Source: Lachnospiraceae bacterium (GTDB lineage Bacteria; Bacillota; Clostridia; Lachnospirales; Lachnospiraceae). From it: 64,000 nt of DNA. The notes under the pieces are model-generated. The model did no database searches. It was not told the DNA's origin and was given only the letters and a program-made list of their open reading frames with translations. Position 1 is the first letter of the stretch. Each line of letters begins with the position of its first letter. A program made the position numbers and the translations under genes. Below are positions 34,332 through 42,988 of the stretch, in pieces. Location: assembly GCA_028693165.1 (NCBI GenBank), contig JAQUVX010000015.1, positions 1 through 64,000 on the forward strand. Reading direction: 5' to 3'.

Positions 34332-35741
34332 ATGGCAACAACGAGAATTATGCCGCTTCACATCGGCAAAGGGCGGACGGCCAGTAAAGCTGTTTCTGAC
34401 ATCATCGACTATGTAAAAAATCCGCAGAAAACAGAGAATGGAAAATTGATTTCCTGTTATGGTTGTGACAGCCGTACCGCTGACGCAGAGTTTGTGTTAG
34501 CCAAGCGGGAATACATTACCAAGACAGGGCGAGTGCGCGGCGCAGATGATGTGATTGCTTATCATCTGCGCCAGTCTTTTGTTCCGGGGGAGATTACGCC
34601 GGAGGAAGCAAACCGTATCGGCTGTGAGCTGGCGAAGCGATTTACAAAAGGCAACAATGCCTTTGTAGTCTGTACTCATACCGATAAAGCGCACATTCAC
34701 AATCACATCATATGGAACGCTGTCACAGTGGACTGTGATAGAAAATTCCGTAATTTCTGGGGCAGCACCAAAGCTGTCCGCCGCTTGAACGATACCATCT
34801 GCATTGAGAATGGATTATCCATTGTGGAGAATCCAAAGCCCCACGGGAAAAGCTACAACAAGTGGCTGGGTGATGCTGCAAAACCGCCGCACCGGGAGCT
34901 GCTGCGCGTTGCGATTGACAACGCTTTAGCGCAGAAGCCGAAAGATTTGGAAGCACTATTTTCCCTTCTTCAACAGGCAGGCATACAAGTGAAAAAGCGC
35001 GGGAAATCCATTTCCCTGAAAGCACCGGGACAAGACCGATTTGCCCGTATGGATACGCTGGGTGAAGATTATACGGAAGCTGCCCTTATCGCTGTTCTTG
35101 TCGGAGAAAAAAGCCATGCGCCACGGAAGAAAAAACTGGTGCAGGTAGAACCCCAAAAGGTCAATCTGCTGGTTGACATTCAGGCAAAGCTACAGGGCGG
35201 CAAGAGTGCCGGTTATGCGCGTTGGGCAAAGGTGTTCAACCTGAAACAGATGGCAAAGACCATAAACTATCTTTCGGAGAATGGGCTTCTGGAATATGCG
35301 GCTCTTGCCGAAAAAGCAAAGGCTGCAACCGACCGCTATAATACACTTGCTGCACAGATCAAGTCAGCTGAAAAGCGCATGGCGGAGCTTACGGTTCTGC
35401 GGACACAGATCATCAACTATTCAAAGACCCGTGAGGTATATGCAGCCTACCGGAAAGCCGGATATTCTAAAAAGTTTTTGGCAAAACACGAAGCGGATAT
35501 TCTGCTTCATAAGGCCGCGAAGAAAGCCTTTGATGAGCTGGGAGTGCAGAAGCTGCCGCGCGTGAAAGAATTGCAGATTGAGTATGCCACTCTGCTGGAG
35601 CAAAAGAAAAATGCCTATGCGGAGTACCAGCAGGCCAGACAGGAGATGCAGGAGGTTTTGACGGCGAAAGCCAATGTTGACCGCCTGATGGGAACGGAGG
35701 AACAGAATGCGGAGAAAGAAAAAGAACATGGCCAGCGATGA
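34332..35741 (+). CDS. Relaxase, MOBP-like (Tn1549 type)
   Basis: A 469-residue relaxase that nicks the element at oriT and leads the strand into the recipient. The N-terminal nuclease domain holds the three-histidine metal motif in KAHIHNHIIWN (HIHNH at 121-125) and conserved FWGSTKAVRRLND. The C-terminal half is a long helical, lysine-rich region (about 290-460) with a predicted coiled coil. ATG 34332 follows GGGAGG; the frame is open upstream but without a site. Its gene end overlaps a small ORF at 35707 and a RIT-type transposon is inserted 160 bases after its stop, so the relaxase itself is intact. Confidence 0.92.
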   Translation: MATTRIMPLHIGKGRTASKAVSDIIDYVKNPQKTENGKLISCYGCDSRTADAEFVLAKREYITKTGRVRGADDVIAYHLRQSFVPGEITPEEANRIGCELAKRFTKGNNAFVVCTHTDKAHIHNHIIWNAVTVDCDRKFRNFWGSTKAVRRLNDTICIENGLSIVENPKPHGKSYNKWLGDAAKPPHRELLRVAIDNALAQKPKDLEALFSLLQQAGIQVKKRGKSISLKAPGQDRFARMDTLGEDYTEAALIAVLVGEKSHAPRKKKLVQVEPQKVNLLVDIQAKLQGGKSAGYARWAKVFNLKQMAKTINYLSENGLLEYAALAEKAKAATDRYNTLAAQIKSAEKRMAELTVLRTQIINYSKTREVYAAYRKAGYSKKFLAKHEADILLHKAAKKAFDELGVQKLPRVKELQIEYATLLEQKKNAYAEYQQARQEMQEVLTAKANVDRLMGTEEQNAEKEKEHGQR

Positions 35742-35955
35742 GCCGGTCATGTTCCCAAAGCGTTCGCAGAACGCGCAGCCACAGAATGAAATTCTGTGTT
35801 CAAAGGGGCTTGGGGGCGATGCCCTCAACAAGCGGTTTGTGGCTATCTGGATAGCCACAAGCATTGCTTGCCGATTGTATCAGGAATTCCTGATACTACC
35901 GGTTATCAGGAAGTGTGAGTTATCAGGAATGCTCTTAAAAATCTTTGATACATAA
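35707..35955 (+). pseudogene. Small basic ORF, apparently split by the RIT element
   Basis: An 82-codon frame starting inside the relaxase 3' end with a good site (CGGAGG, 6 bases before ATG 35707). The first 65 codons precede the RIT left end at 35902; the rest is transposon sequence. If the RIT element (35902-39468) is removed, the frame continues without a stop for 53 more codons, to TAA at 39628-39630, in a proline/basic-rich sequence. This suggests one original gene of about 118 codons. I do not recognise the product. Confidence is limited because short open frames occur by chance. Confidence 0.4.
35877..35896. repeat. Perfect 20-bp palindrome next to the RIT left end
   Basis: GTATCAGGAATTCCTGATAC reads the same on both strands. 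It contains two inverted copies of the TATCAGGAA half-site used at the RIT ends, but lies outside the mirror-symmetric element and has no counterpart on the right. It may mark the target site or an accessory recombinase site. Confidence 0.7.
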
Positions 35956-36104
35956 GGCTAAACACACAAAATATTCCTGATAACTTTTTCGATTTTTACA
36001 CTATTTCAAAATAATCCTGTCTGTTTCCTCATTTATGAATTCCTGATAACCCAGAGTATCCCTTACAATAGAATTGTAATTATTCTATATGTAGGAGGTG
36101 CTCT

Positions 36105-37325
36105 ATGAAAATCGAAGATTTGTGTCAGCAAGTCATAAGGGCTATGATTGACGCCGGATACACACAATGCTGTGCATGGTCCCGTTACAGAGATTTCTAT
36201 TCTCCCCTGATTTCTTTCTATCACAGTTGTGGCGAGGATGAATTTAGCCTTGAAATGATGGTCAGATACAGTGAGTATTCCCATGCCAGGATGGAGGAGG
36301 AAAAAATTTGCGAACACCGTTATTATCAAATCAAGGACGGAATCAAGCGGATTATTGAATTCCATGAAACAGGGAAACTGTATTGGTCTTCCCAGGCCAA
36401 AGAATCAAAATTCCCTGTCAATGAGTATTACAGCAACCTGCTGGATCAATTCATTGGAAGTGAAAATTTCCATACGAATACCCGTGGGGATGTAATCTGG
36501 GCTTCCAAGCGGTATTTCTCCTGGCTCATGCAGGAAGGATTCGCGGATTTGAATGGTGTCGGCGTGACACAGATTCAGAAATATCTCTGCGAATGCCATG
36601 ACCACTTAAAAGAAACATCTATTCATAACATACTACTCTATCTGAAAAAGCTGTACTGCTTCTTGAAAGATACAGGGTATTCAGACCACGATTACAAAGT
36701 ATTGCTTTCCATGAAGATATGCCGTAAAAGCAAAGTGCTTCCAGCTGCAACACCGGAAGATGTAAACGCCATACTGAATGTATTGGATATGAGTTCTGTG
36801 ACTGGAAAAAGGGATTATGCCATTATTCTTTTAGGCTGGGTAGTCGGCCTCCGGGCGATTGACATTATCAGGCTGAAATTGACTGATATTGATTGGAAAA
36901 AAGGTGAGATCAGAGTTCTTCAAAGGAAGACTTCTGTGCCAGTCATTCTTCCCCTGACAAAAGATGTGGGGGAAGCCCTGCAGGATTACATCTTAAACGG
37001 GCGTCCTAACTGTGATTATCAGGAAATCTTTCTGCGGATTCGCCCACCGTTCCGGCCATTTAAGGATGCTGTCTGCATTGGAGACCAGTATGATGTTTAT
37101 TGCTATAGGGCAGGAATTAAGAGGGTGCCGTTTGATGGGAAAGGATTCCATTCACTGCGGAGGGCTGTCGGAAAAAACATGGTCACATCTGGAGTATCCG
37201 TGAATACTGTCAGTCAGGTTCTCGGACATACAGCTATGAATTCTGCAAAGAAGTATATCTCGTTGGACTCAAAGAACCTGAAAGAGTGCGCCCTTGATTT
37301 TAGCGGAATCGAGGTGGCAGAATGA
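36105..37325 (+). CDS. RIT tyrosine recombinase 1
   Basis: A 406-residue tyrosine recombinase, the first and longest of the trio. The N-terminal 120 residues have no clear match to the usual arm-binding domain; a core-binding domain follows (about 112-195) and the catalytic domain ends the protein. Arg250 is in GLRAIDIIRL; the H-x-x-R box is FHSLRRAVG near 347-355; a GH pair is in VLGHTAMN; the nucleophile is probably the Tyr of KKYISLD. GTAGGAGG precedes ATG 36105. The stop overlaps the next start (ATGA). Confidence 0.9.
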   Translation: MKIEDLCQQVIRAMIDAGYTQCCAWSRYRDFYSPLISFYHSCGEDEFSLEMMVRYSEYSHARMEEEKICEHRYYQIKDGIKRIIEFHETGKLYWSSQAKESKFPVNEYYSNLLDQFIGSENFHTNTRGDVIWASKRYFSWLMQEGFADLNGVGVTQIQKYLCECHDHLKETSIHNILLYLKKLYCFLKDTGYSDHDYKVLLSMKICRKSKVLPAATPEDVNAILNVLDMSSVTGKRDYAIILLGWVVGLRAIDIIRLKLTDIDWKKGEIRVLQRKTSVPVILPLTKDVGEALQDYILNGRPNCDYQEIFLRIRPPFRPFKDAVCIGDQYDVYCYRAGIKRVPFDGKGFHSLRRAVGKNMVTSGVSVNTVSQVLGHTAMNSAKKYISLDSKNLKECALDFSGIEVAE

Positions 37326-38278
37326 GCAATTATGTCAGTGGCTTTGCCCCTCAGATAGAAGCCTTTTTTGATTTGCGAGTCGCACTTGGTCATTCCCCTA
37401 AGACCCACGCTGGAAGTCTAAAACTGTTTGACCAGTATTGTGCTGCAGCCTATCCGCTTGAATCACAACTGACAGAAGAAATCGTACTTGGGTGGCTGGA
37501 GGATAGATGCACCGATGTTTATGAAAAAGCTACAACGATGCGCCTGTTTGGCCAGTATCAGTGTGCTGTCGGACAGGCAGCCTTTGTCCTTCCGGAAAAA
37601 TATGTGACACAAAAGCAGGACTTTTCTCCATATATTTTTTCTAATGAAGAACTAAGCCGCCTGTTTGCAGCTATTGACAGAACCCAGCCGTCAAAAGCGG
37701 AACCATTTATGGATGAGATTGCCCCTGTGCTTTACCGAATGATTTACACCTGTGGGTTGAGGCCACGAGAAGGGCGTGAGCTTAAGACGGCGAATATAAA
37801 CCTCAAAACAGGGGAAATCCTTATCGCCCATACAAAACGTAAAAAAGACCGGATTGTTGTCATGTCTGATGATATGCGGAAACTTGCAGTAAAGTACAAT
37901 GAAAAAAGGGGGATTTTCGGTAAGTCAAACGAATACTTTTTCCCTTCGTGGAATGGTGGCGACATGACGCAAAAACAGGTTGACTATTATCTGAAAAGTG
38001 CATGGAAAAAAGCAAATCCGGATTGTAGACAGTTGCCCCGTATCAGAACATATGATCTCCGGCATCGCTTTGCTTCTGCCTCATTGATGCGCTGGATTGA
38101 CAAGGGGGAACTTTTGCAGGCAAAACTTCCGTACCTCCGTACATACATGGGACATGGCAGTTTGTCAGAAACGGTGCAGTACATCCACATCCTGCCGGAA
38201 AACCTGGTAAAGACTTCTGGAATTGATTGGGGCGCTTTTGATGAAATCATACCGGAGGTGCCGGAATGGGAAAAGTAA
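37322..38278 (+). CDS. RIT tyrosine recombinase 2
   Basis: A 318-residue tyrosine recombinase. The catalytic Arg is in YTCGLRPREGREL; box II reads RTYDLRHRF, with Tyr in place of the first His of the usual H-x-x-R box, a variation seen in several RIT and Tn554-type enzymes; then YMGHGSLSETVQYIH with the presumed nucleophile Tyr. It overlaps its neighbours by 4 and 13 bases, so all three are made from one message. A multi-recombinase complex binding the repeated GTTATCAGGAA sites is inferred. Confidence 0.9.
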   Translation: MSNYVSGFAPQIEAFFDLRVALGHSPKTHAGSLKLFDQYCAAAYPLESQLTEEIVLGWLEDRCTDVYEKATTMRLFGQYQCAVGQAAFVLPEKYVTQKQDFSPYIFSNEELSRLFAAIDRTQPSKAEPFMDEIAPVLYRMIYTCGLRPREGRELKTANINLKTGEILIAHTKRKKDRIVVMSDDMRKLAVKYNEKRGIFGKSNEYFFPSWNGGDMTQKQVDYYLKSAWKKANPDCRQLPRIRTYDLRHRFASASLMRWIDKGELLQAKLPYLRTYMGHGSLSETVQYIHILPENLVKTSGIDWGAFDEIIPEVPEWEK

Positions 38279-39312
38279 AAGACATAGAGCTGTTTACGCT
38301 GATACATGATTTTTTCAAAGTGTATCTGCCGAACCAGCGCAAATCCAGCCCTCATACAATTCGTTCTTATCAAAAAGCATTGGATTGCCTGCTGGATTTT
38401 GCTGCCGCACAGCATGGCATTTCATTGAGTCAGGTCACCTTTGACATGATAAACAGTGTTGTATTATCAGATTTCCTTGATGGGCAGGAGAAAAATGGCA
38501 TCTCTGTTTCAACGCGGAATCATCGGCTGAAAAGCATCCGCGCTTTTTATTCCTATGTTGCCATGAGAAAGCCGGCGTTGGCAATCCACCAGATGGAGAT
38601 TTATAAAGTTCCATTCAAAAAGGCAGAAACAGTTACCACCATTGACTACATGAGTGAGACGGCGATGAGCGCTTTATTGGCGCAGCCGGACGCAACGGAT
38701 AAAAAGGGATTGCGGGATCAGTTTCTCTTACTTCTCCTATATGATACCGCAGCAAGGATCCAGGAGCTTGTGGATATCAAAGTGTGTGATATAAAGCGAG
38801 GAAAGACATCTACGGTCATCCTGCACGGAAAAGGCTCCAAAGTACGAACTGTCCCGCTGATGCAAAAAACCATGCAGCACTTCGAGAATTACAACAAAGT
38901 CTTTCATCCAGGTGTAGATGAGTATTCCGAACATCCACTCTTTTACTCAGTAATTGGACGGAAGCAGGCCGCATTGGAGGAAAGCTCTGTAAGGAAGCTG
39001 GTTCATGCTTATGGAACTGCTGCCAGGGAAGTGTGCCCTGAAGTTCCTGATTCTGTACACCCCCATATGTTCCGGCATAGCCGGGCCATGCACCTGTATC
39101 AGCACGGTATGGACCTTACGCTGATTTCCCAGTGGCTAGGCCATGCCCAGTTAGAAACAACTTTGATTTACGCTCACGCCGACACGGAGCAGAAAAGGAA
39201 AGCGATTGAGCAGGCCACCCCTGCAGACAGCCCGCTGAAAGCTCATCTGAACGCAGAGAAATATCAGGTTACAGATGATGAAATGTTAAAACGGCTTTAT
39301 GGGCTGAAATAG
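38266..39312 (+). CDS. RIT tyrosine recombinase 3
   Basis: A 348-residue tyrosine recombinase with all catalytic positions: Arg in YDTAARIQELVDI, HPHMFRHSRA for the H-x-x-R box, WLGHAQLETT, and the nucleophile Tyr in LIYAHAD. The N-terminal SAM-like core-binding domain covers about residues 1-105. It resembles Tn554 TnpA/XerC-like integrases. ATG 38266 follows an internal GGAGG of the upstream gene. The stop codon lies only 8 bases before the first right-end binding site (39320). Confidence 0.9.
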   Translation: MGKVKDIELFTLIHDFFKVYLPNQRKSSPHTIRSYQKALDCLLDFAAAQHGISLSQVTFDMINSVVLSDFLDGQEKNGISVSTRNHRLKSIRAFYSYVAMRKPALAIHQMEIYKVPFKKAETVTTIDYMSETAMSALLAQPDATDKKGLRDQFLLLLLYDTAARIQELVDIKVCDIKRGKTSTVILHGKGSKVRTVPLMQKTMQHFENYNKVFHPGVDEYSEHPLFYSVIGRKQAALEESSVRKLVHAYGTAAREVCPEVPDSVHPHMFRHSRAMHLYQHGMDLTLISQWLGHAQLETTLIYAHADTEQKRKAIEQATPADSPLKAHLNAEKYQVTDDEMLKRLYGLK

Positions 39313-39534
39313 TACAAAAGTTATCAGGAATTCAGAATCGCATTACTAAATGTATGACAGCCTTCAAAACAGGAATTCCCTAAAAGTTATCAGGAACTTA
39401 TTTGTATCAATCCTTGTAAAATAGGGCTATTTTCAATGGGTTCCTGATAACTCACAATTCCTGATAACTCCGCTACCCCTCCCCCCGTTCCGCTTCCCCC
39501 GTCCGCTCTCGCTAATAAGACACCTGGGAGCAGG

Positions 39535-39559
39535 AAAAATGCCCGCCAAAGGCAGGCAT
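39535..39559 (-). terminator. Terminator of the XRE gene (minus strand)
   Basis: On the minus strand ATGCCTGCC pairs with GGCGGGCAT (one G-U pair) around a TTTG-type loop, and TTTTT follows. It is the expected end of the minus-strand XRE transcript. The rest of 39469-39616 is GC-rich and shows no other gene. Confidence 0.65.
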
Positions 39560-39616
39560 TTCCCCCAAATGAGCGTAAACAAATAGAAACCGCCTTGCAT
39601 CCTCGCAAAGCGGCTC

Positions 39617-39958
39617 CTATTTGTTTCTAATAGCCCCGTCTAATGCTTCCTCAATCACTGGCAGATATTCTTCGGGACATAACTTCACCTTATGGCTGAC
39701 CCGCTAGCGCTGGGCGCTTTCTCCCTGAACAAGATCAGGTGTAAAATAGCGTTCCGCTGGCAGGCGGCATATTCGTATAAGACGCATCGCAACCGAGATA
39801 CTGGGGATAGCTTCACCCAATTCTATACTTGCAAGATAGCGATACGATATATCCGCTTCCTCCGCCAATTCTTTGCGGCCCATTCCCAAGGCTTCCAGTG
39901 AGGTTCTAACATCTTCGCCAAAGGTTTCAAAGCCGGGACAATCTTTGACTTCTGCCAT
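39617..39958 (-). pseudogene. XRE-family regulator with an in-frame TAG codon
   Basis: The frame from ATG 39958 encodes an 84-residue XRE domain protein (GMGRKELAEEADISYRYLA, IPSISVAMRLI) that ends at TAG (39704-39706) after GESAQR. Beyond it the same frame continues for 28 sense codons, RVSHKVKLCPEEYLPVIEEA and onward, to TAG at 39617-39619. That tail is the normal C-terminus of this regulator family in related elements, so one base change (CAG to TAG is the simplest) has probably cut the protein. The DNA-binding domain is intact and may still work. An operator-like dyad lies 8 bases upstream. Confidence 0.75.
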
Positions 39959-39965
39959 ATTACTT

Positions 39966-39986
39966 CACCCTATTGTTCATAGGGTG
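39966..39986. promoter_or_regulatory. Likely operator of the minus-strand XRE gene
   Basis: CACCCTAT (39966-39973) and ATAGGGTG (39979-39986) form a perfect 8-bp inverted repeat with a 5-base spacer, immediately upstream of the XRE start. Autoregulation is the usual mode for this family. Confidence 0.65.
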
Positions 39987-40028
39987 TCCTGGGAATGATG
40001 TAATATGCACTCTAATGACTTTTATAGT

Positions 40029-41003
40029 TCAAAGTTTTGGGCCGCTTTTCATCACTTGCCGGTATTCATCTGGAAATAGCCCCGTGTTTCTGTGAAATAG
40101 GCTTGCAAACCGTCCGGCATGGTGATACCCTACGGCTTCTGCAATCTGGCTGATTGTAAAATCTGTTCCAATCAGCATATATTCCGCATGGGCAATCCGC
40201 TTATTCTGGATAAATTCGGTAATCGTGTACCCGTACCGTTTTTTGAATAAGTAGCGAAGTTTTGTTTGGCCCATGCAGGCAATCCGCATTAGCTGTTCTG
40301 TTCTAATCTCAAAGGCGAAATGATCTTCAATGTAGCACTTCACCGCATCCAGATTTACAATATCGTCTTTCGTCAATTCACCGCTGGGGACAAATCCCTT
40401 GGCGGCTTTTGTTTTCTCTATAATCAATGAAATGGCCTCCGCCACCTTGCTTTCATAAAACAGGTGCGCTGCGATACCTGTTCCCTGAAACGTCTGTATC
40501 TGCCGCATGAGCAAGACCAATTCAGGAAAATCAGAAATTCCATCCACGCTCCGAAAAGCCTCTTTTGGGTCTGGAAATTCACCGGGATATTTTTGCTCCA
40601 AATAGTCGTGATAATACCCCGGCATAAGCATCAGCTCCATACCATGGACAGGGACATTCTTGTGGTATCTGGCCCGGAACAACTGGCTTTCCGACACATG
40701 GCCCCGGATGCAGCTTGCGGACAATCGCTTATAGGGGGACAATTCCTCTGCGGAAATCGTGTCGTAATAATTGATGGAAATGAAGTCCTGCTGCTGATAT
40801 TCCAGCACATAGTCCTGTTTCAAGCGCAGGTCGAGGACAGCGATGGTAAATAGAGATTCCCGCTCATAGTACCAATAATATCCCTCGCCTAATTCTTCTG
40901 GCGGTTCGTAACAAATGCCCTCCAAATTCAGCGTTTCCTTACAGGCGCACGGATGAAAGCCCATGTTTGCCAGAAACGGTTCCGGCAGTTTTTTTGTCTG
41001 CAT
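40029..41003 (-). CDS. AraC-family regulator of the metal/siderophore transport cassette
   Basis: A 324-residue AraC-type protein on the minus strand, divergent from the transport operon. The C-terminal about 100 residues hold the two helix-turn-helix motifs (RTEQLMRIACMGQTKLRYLF, ISQIAEAVGYHHAGRFASLF). The N-terminal 210 residues are a ligand-binding domain. YbtA and similar AraC proteins activate siderophore uptake operons when the iron-siderophore is present; the same role is inferred here from the neighbours. A dyad lies in the 206-bp intergenic space. A truncated relative of its sensor part appears at 48900. Confidence 0.85.
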   Translation of the reverse strand: MQTKKLPEPFLANMGFHPCACKETLNLEGICYEPPEELGEGYYWYYERESLFTIAVLDLRLKQDYVLEYQQQDFISINYYDTISAEELSPYKRLSASCIRGHVSESQLFRARYHKNVPVHGMELMLMPGYYHDYLEQKYPGEFPDPKEAFRSVDGISDFPELVLLMRQIQTFQGTGIAAHLFYESKVAEAISLIIEKTKAAKGFVPSGELTKDDIVNLDAVKCYIEDHFAFEIRTEQLMRIACMGQTKLRYLFKKRYGYTITEFIQNKRIAHAEYMLIGTDFTISQIAEAVGYHHAGRFASLFHRNTGLFPDEYRQVMKSGPKL

Positions 41004-41115
41004 GGCTATGTAGTTCCTCCTTATCCACTTTCAACGAACATTCAGCACGATTCAACGCAAGTTAGTCAAAGCTATTGCATTGGATGCTCAAATGCGGTAA
41101 ATTACGTTGTGGGTA

Positions 41116-41133
41116 GGTTAGCAGTATCTAACC
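41116..41133. promoter_or_regulatory. Dyad in the AraC/ABC divergent promoter region
   Basis: GGTTAG (41116-41121) and CTAACC (41128-41133) are inverted with a 6-base spacer inside a longer GGGTaGGTTAG..CTAACCCA context. It is a candidate regulator site. No convincing -35/-10 pair was seen next to it. Confidence 0.45.
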
Positions 41134-41209
41134 CAATAAAAGTATAGCAGACAATCCGGCATAATTCAAGAAAAATCGGATGGTCTGCGGAGAAAAGGAG
41201 GTCTCTTCA

Positions 41210-42988
41210 TTGAAAGATAAACAATCTTGGTTTCAGGCACTTCTTTCCTTTGCGTCACGTTGCAAGGGAAAGATGATCTTGTCGGTGATTTGTTCCATCA
41301 TCAGCGTATTCGGCGGATTTGTCCCTTTCCTGGGCGTGTATCACATCCTAAAGCTGTTTATTGAGGAACAGGCCGACACTTGTCAAATCTTATTCTGGTG
41401 CGGTATCTGCGTGGCCGGATATGTAGTAAGGCTTGTGTTTTTCGCCATATCCACAATTCTGTCCCACGTCAGCGCCTACACAATTTTGGAAACGATACGC
41501 ATGGAGATCGCTGACAAATTGATGAAAGCGCCGCTGGGCGATGTGATGAACAAGACCATCGGCCAGATCAAAAGCGTTATTGTTGACCGTGTGGAGGCTA
41601 TCGAGCCGCCGCTGGCGCACTTCATCCCGGAGGCAACAGGCAACATTGTAATCCCTGTTGCAATCTTCATCTTCCTGCTGGTATTTGATTGGCGCATGGC
41701 TTTGGCCTCCATCGCCACAATTCCGTTGGCCGCAATCCCATTCGGCATTATGACCCGGAACTTCACGGAAAAATACGATGCTTACATGAAAGCAAACAAT
41801 CATGTAAACAGTGTGATCGTGGAGTATGTGGAGGGCATTGAAGTGGTGAAAGCCTTTAATCAGGCTACCAGCTCCTATGAGAAATTTGCAAAGGCCGTCG
41901 CCTCATTCAAGGACTACACTGTGGCATGGTATCAAAGCACATGGAAGCTGATGTACCTGGCGTTTTCCATACTGCCATCTACGCTGCTCGTTTCCCTGCC
42001 GGTGGGACTGCTTCTTTTCTCCTACGGCTTCCTGACCGCCGCCGAGCTTTGTATGTGCCTGATTTTGTCATTGAGCATTATCGCCCCGCTGATGCGGCTG
42101 GAAGTCTTTGTGAATGAAATGAAAGTCATGGAGTATGGCATCAAGGAAACGCTGGAATTTATCAATATGCCCGAACTTCCCAATGCAGACAAGCCGGTAT
42201 CGCTTGCACATTCGGACATTGAACTGGAACACGTTTCGTTCAGCTACACCGGGAAAGAGAATGAAATGGTTCTGCACGATGTCAATTTGAAGATGCCGCA
42301 GGGCAGCTTTACTGCCTTAGTAGGGCCGTCTGGCGGCGGTAAATCCACAGTGGCAAGGCTGATTGCCCGATTTTGGGATGTGACAGAGGGCGGCATTAAA
42401 ATCGGCGGCATTGATGTCAAGGATATTCCGTTGAAACAGCTCTCCGATATTGTCAGCTTTGTTACACAGGACAATTTTCTATTCAACTGCTCTCTGAAAG
42501 AAAATATCCGGCTGGGCGACCCCTCCGCAACGGATGAACAAGTCTATGCGGCGGCAAGAGCGGCCTGCTGTGATGAATTTATCGCCCGCCTGGAAAAAGG
42601 GTATGACACCCCCGCTGGCGATGCCGGGAAACGGTTGTCCGGGGGAGAAAAACAGCGAATTGCCATAGCCAGAGCGATTTTGAAAAAAGCTCCTATTGTC
42701 ATTTTAGACGAAGCCACGGCATTTACCGACCCGGAGAACGAGGACAAGATTCAGCAATCTATTATGGCTCTGACGAAAGGTAAAACGCTGCTTGTGATTG
42801 CTCACCGGCTTTCTACCATCCAGAACGCCGATCAGATTGTGCTTCTGCAAAAGGGACATATCTCAGCAATCGGAAAGCAGGACGAACTTTTGAAAAGCAG
42901 CCCGCTCTATGCTGATATGTGGCAAGCCCATATCGGCGCAAAGGCTTGGGCCGTTTCTGATGAAAGCGGGGTGGTTGTTCATGTTTAA
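41210..42988 (+). CDS. ABC half-transporter 1 (YbtP/IrtA-like)
   Basis: A 592-residue ABC exporter-fold half-transporter: six membrane helices in about residues 15-310, then a nucleotide-binding domain with Walker A GPSGGGKST, signature LSGGEKQR and Walker B IVILDEAT. Start at TTG 41210 is chosen because AAAAGGAGGT ends 7 bases upstream; an ATG at 41180 has none. With the following gene it forms a heterodimer. In siderophore loci (YbtPQ, IrtAB, EqbKL) such exporter-fold pairs work as importers of iron-siderophore. That role is inferred from the AraC, ECF and DtxR neighbours. Confidence 0.85.
   Translation: MKDKQSWFQALLSFASRCKGKMILSVICSIISVFGGFVPFLGVYHILKLFIEEQADTCQILFWCGICVAGYVVRLVFFAISTILSHVSAYTILETIRMEIADKLMKAPLGDVMNKTIGQIKSVIVDRVEAIEPPLAHFIPEATGNIVIPVAIFIFLLVFDWRMALASIATIPLAAIPFGIMTRNFTEKYDAYMKANNHVNSVIVEYVEGIEVVKAFNQATSSYEKFAKAVASFKDYTVAWYQSTWKLMYLAFSILPSTLLVSLPVGLLLFSYGFLTAAELCMCLILSLSIIAPLMRLEVFVNEMKVMEYGIKETLEFINMPELPNADKPVSLAHSDIELEHVSFSYTGKENEMVLHDVNLKMPQGSFTALVGPSGGGKSTVARLIARFWDVTEGGIKIGGIDVKDIPLKQLSDIVSFVTQDNFLFNCSLKENIRLGDPSATDEQVYAAARAACCDEFIARLEKGYDTPAGDAGKRLSGGEKQRIAIARAILKKAPIVILDEATAFTDPENEDKIQQSIMALTKGKTLLVIAHRLSTIQNADQIVLLQKGHISAIGKQDELLKSSPLYADMWQAHIGAKAWAVSDESGVVVHV

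Larger units (their letters stand above)
35902..39468 (+). mobile_element. RIT-type element (three tyrosine recombinases) with mirror-symmetric ends
   Basis: A 3567-bp unit of three overlapping tyrosine recombinase genes between inverted ends. The 28-bp terminal inverted repeats (35902-35929 and 39441-39468) match at 27 positions and each holds two GTTATCAGGAA sites 17 bp apart. Two further sites in opposite orientation lie 72 and 138 bp inward on the left (35974, 36040) and exactly 72 and 138 bp inward on the right (ending 39396, 39330). Recombinase-in-trio (RIT) elements are known to carry three such genes; this layout fits that class. It has landed between the relaxase stop and an XRE gene. 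Confidence 0.85.

Noticed and set aside
35837-35860. Perfect 11-bp inverted repeat TTGTGGCTATC / GATAGCCACAA with a 2-base loop, considered as oriT or terminator
   Set aside because: There is no T run and no nick-site-like context that I can recognise, and it lies in the coding frame of the 35707 ORF. It is noted but not assigned.
39704-39958. Programmed readthrough of the TAG in the XRE gene
   Set aside because: There is no evidence of amber recoding elsewhere in the window: other genes end normally at TAG. A simple mutation is enough.
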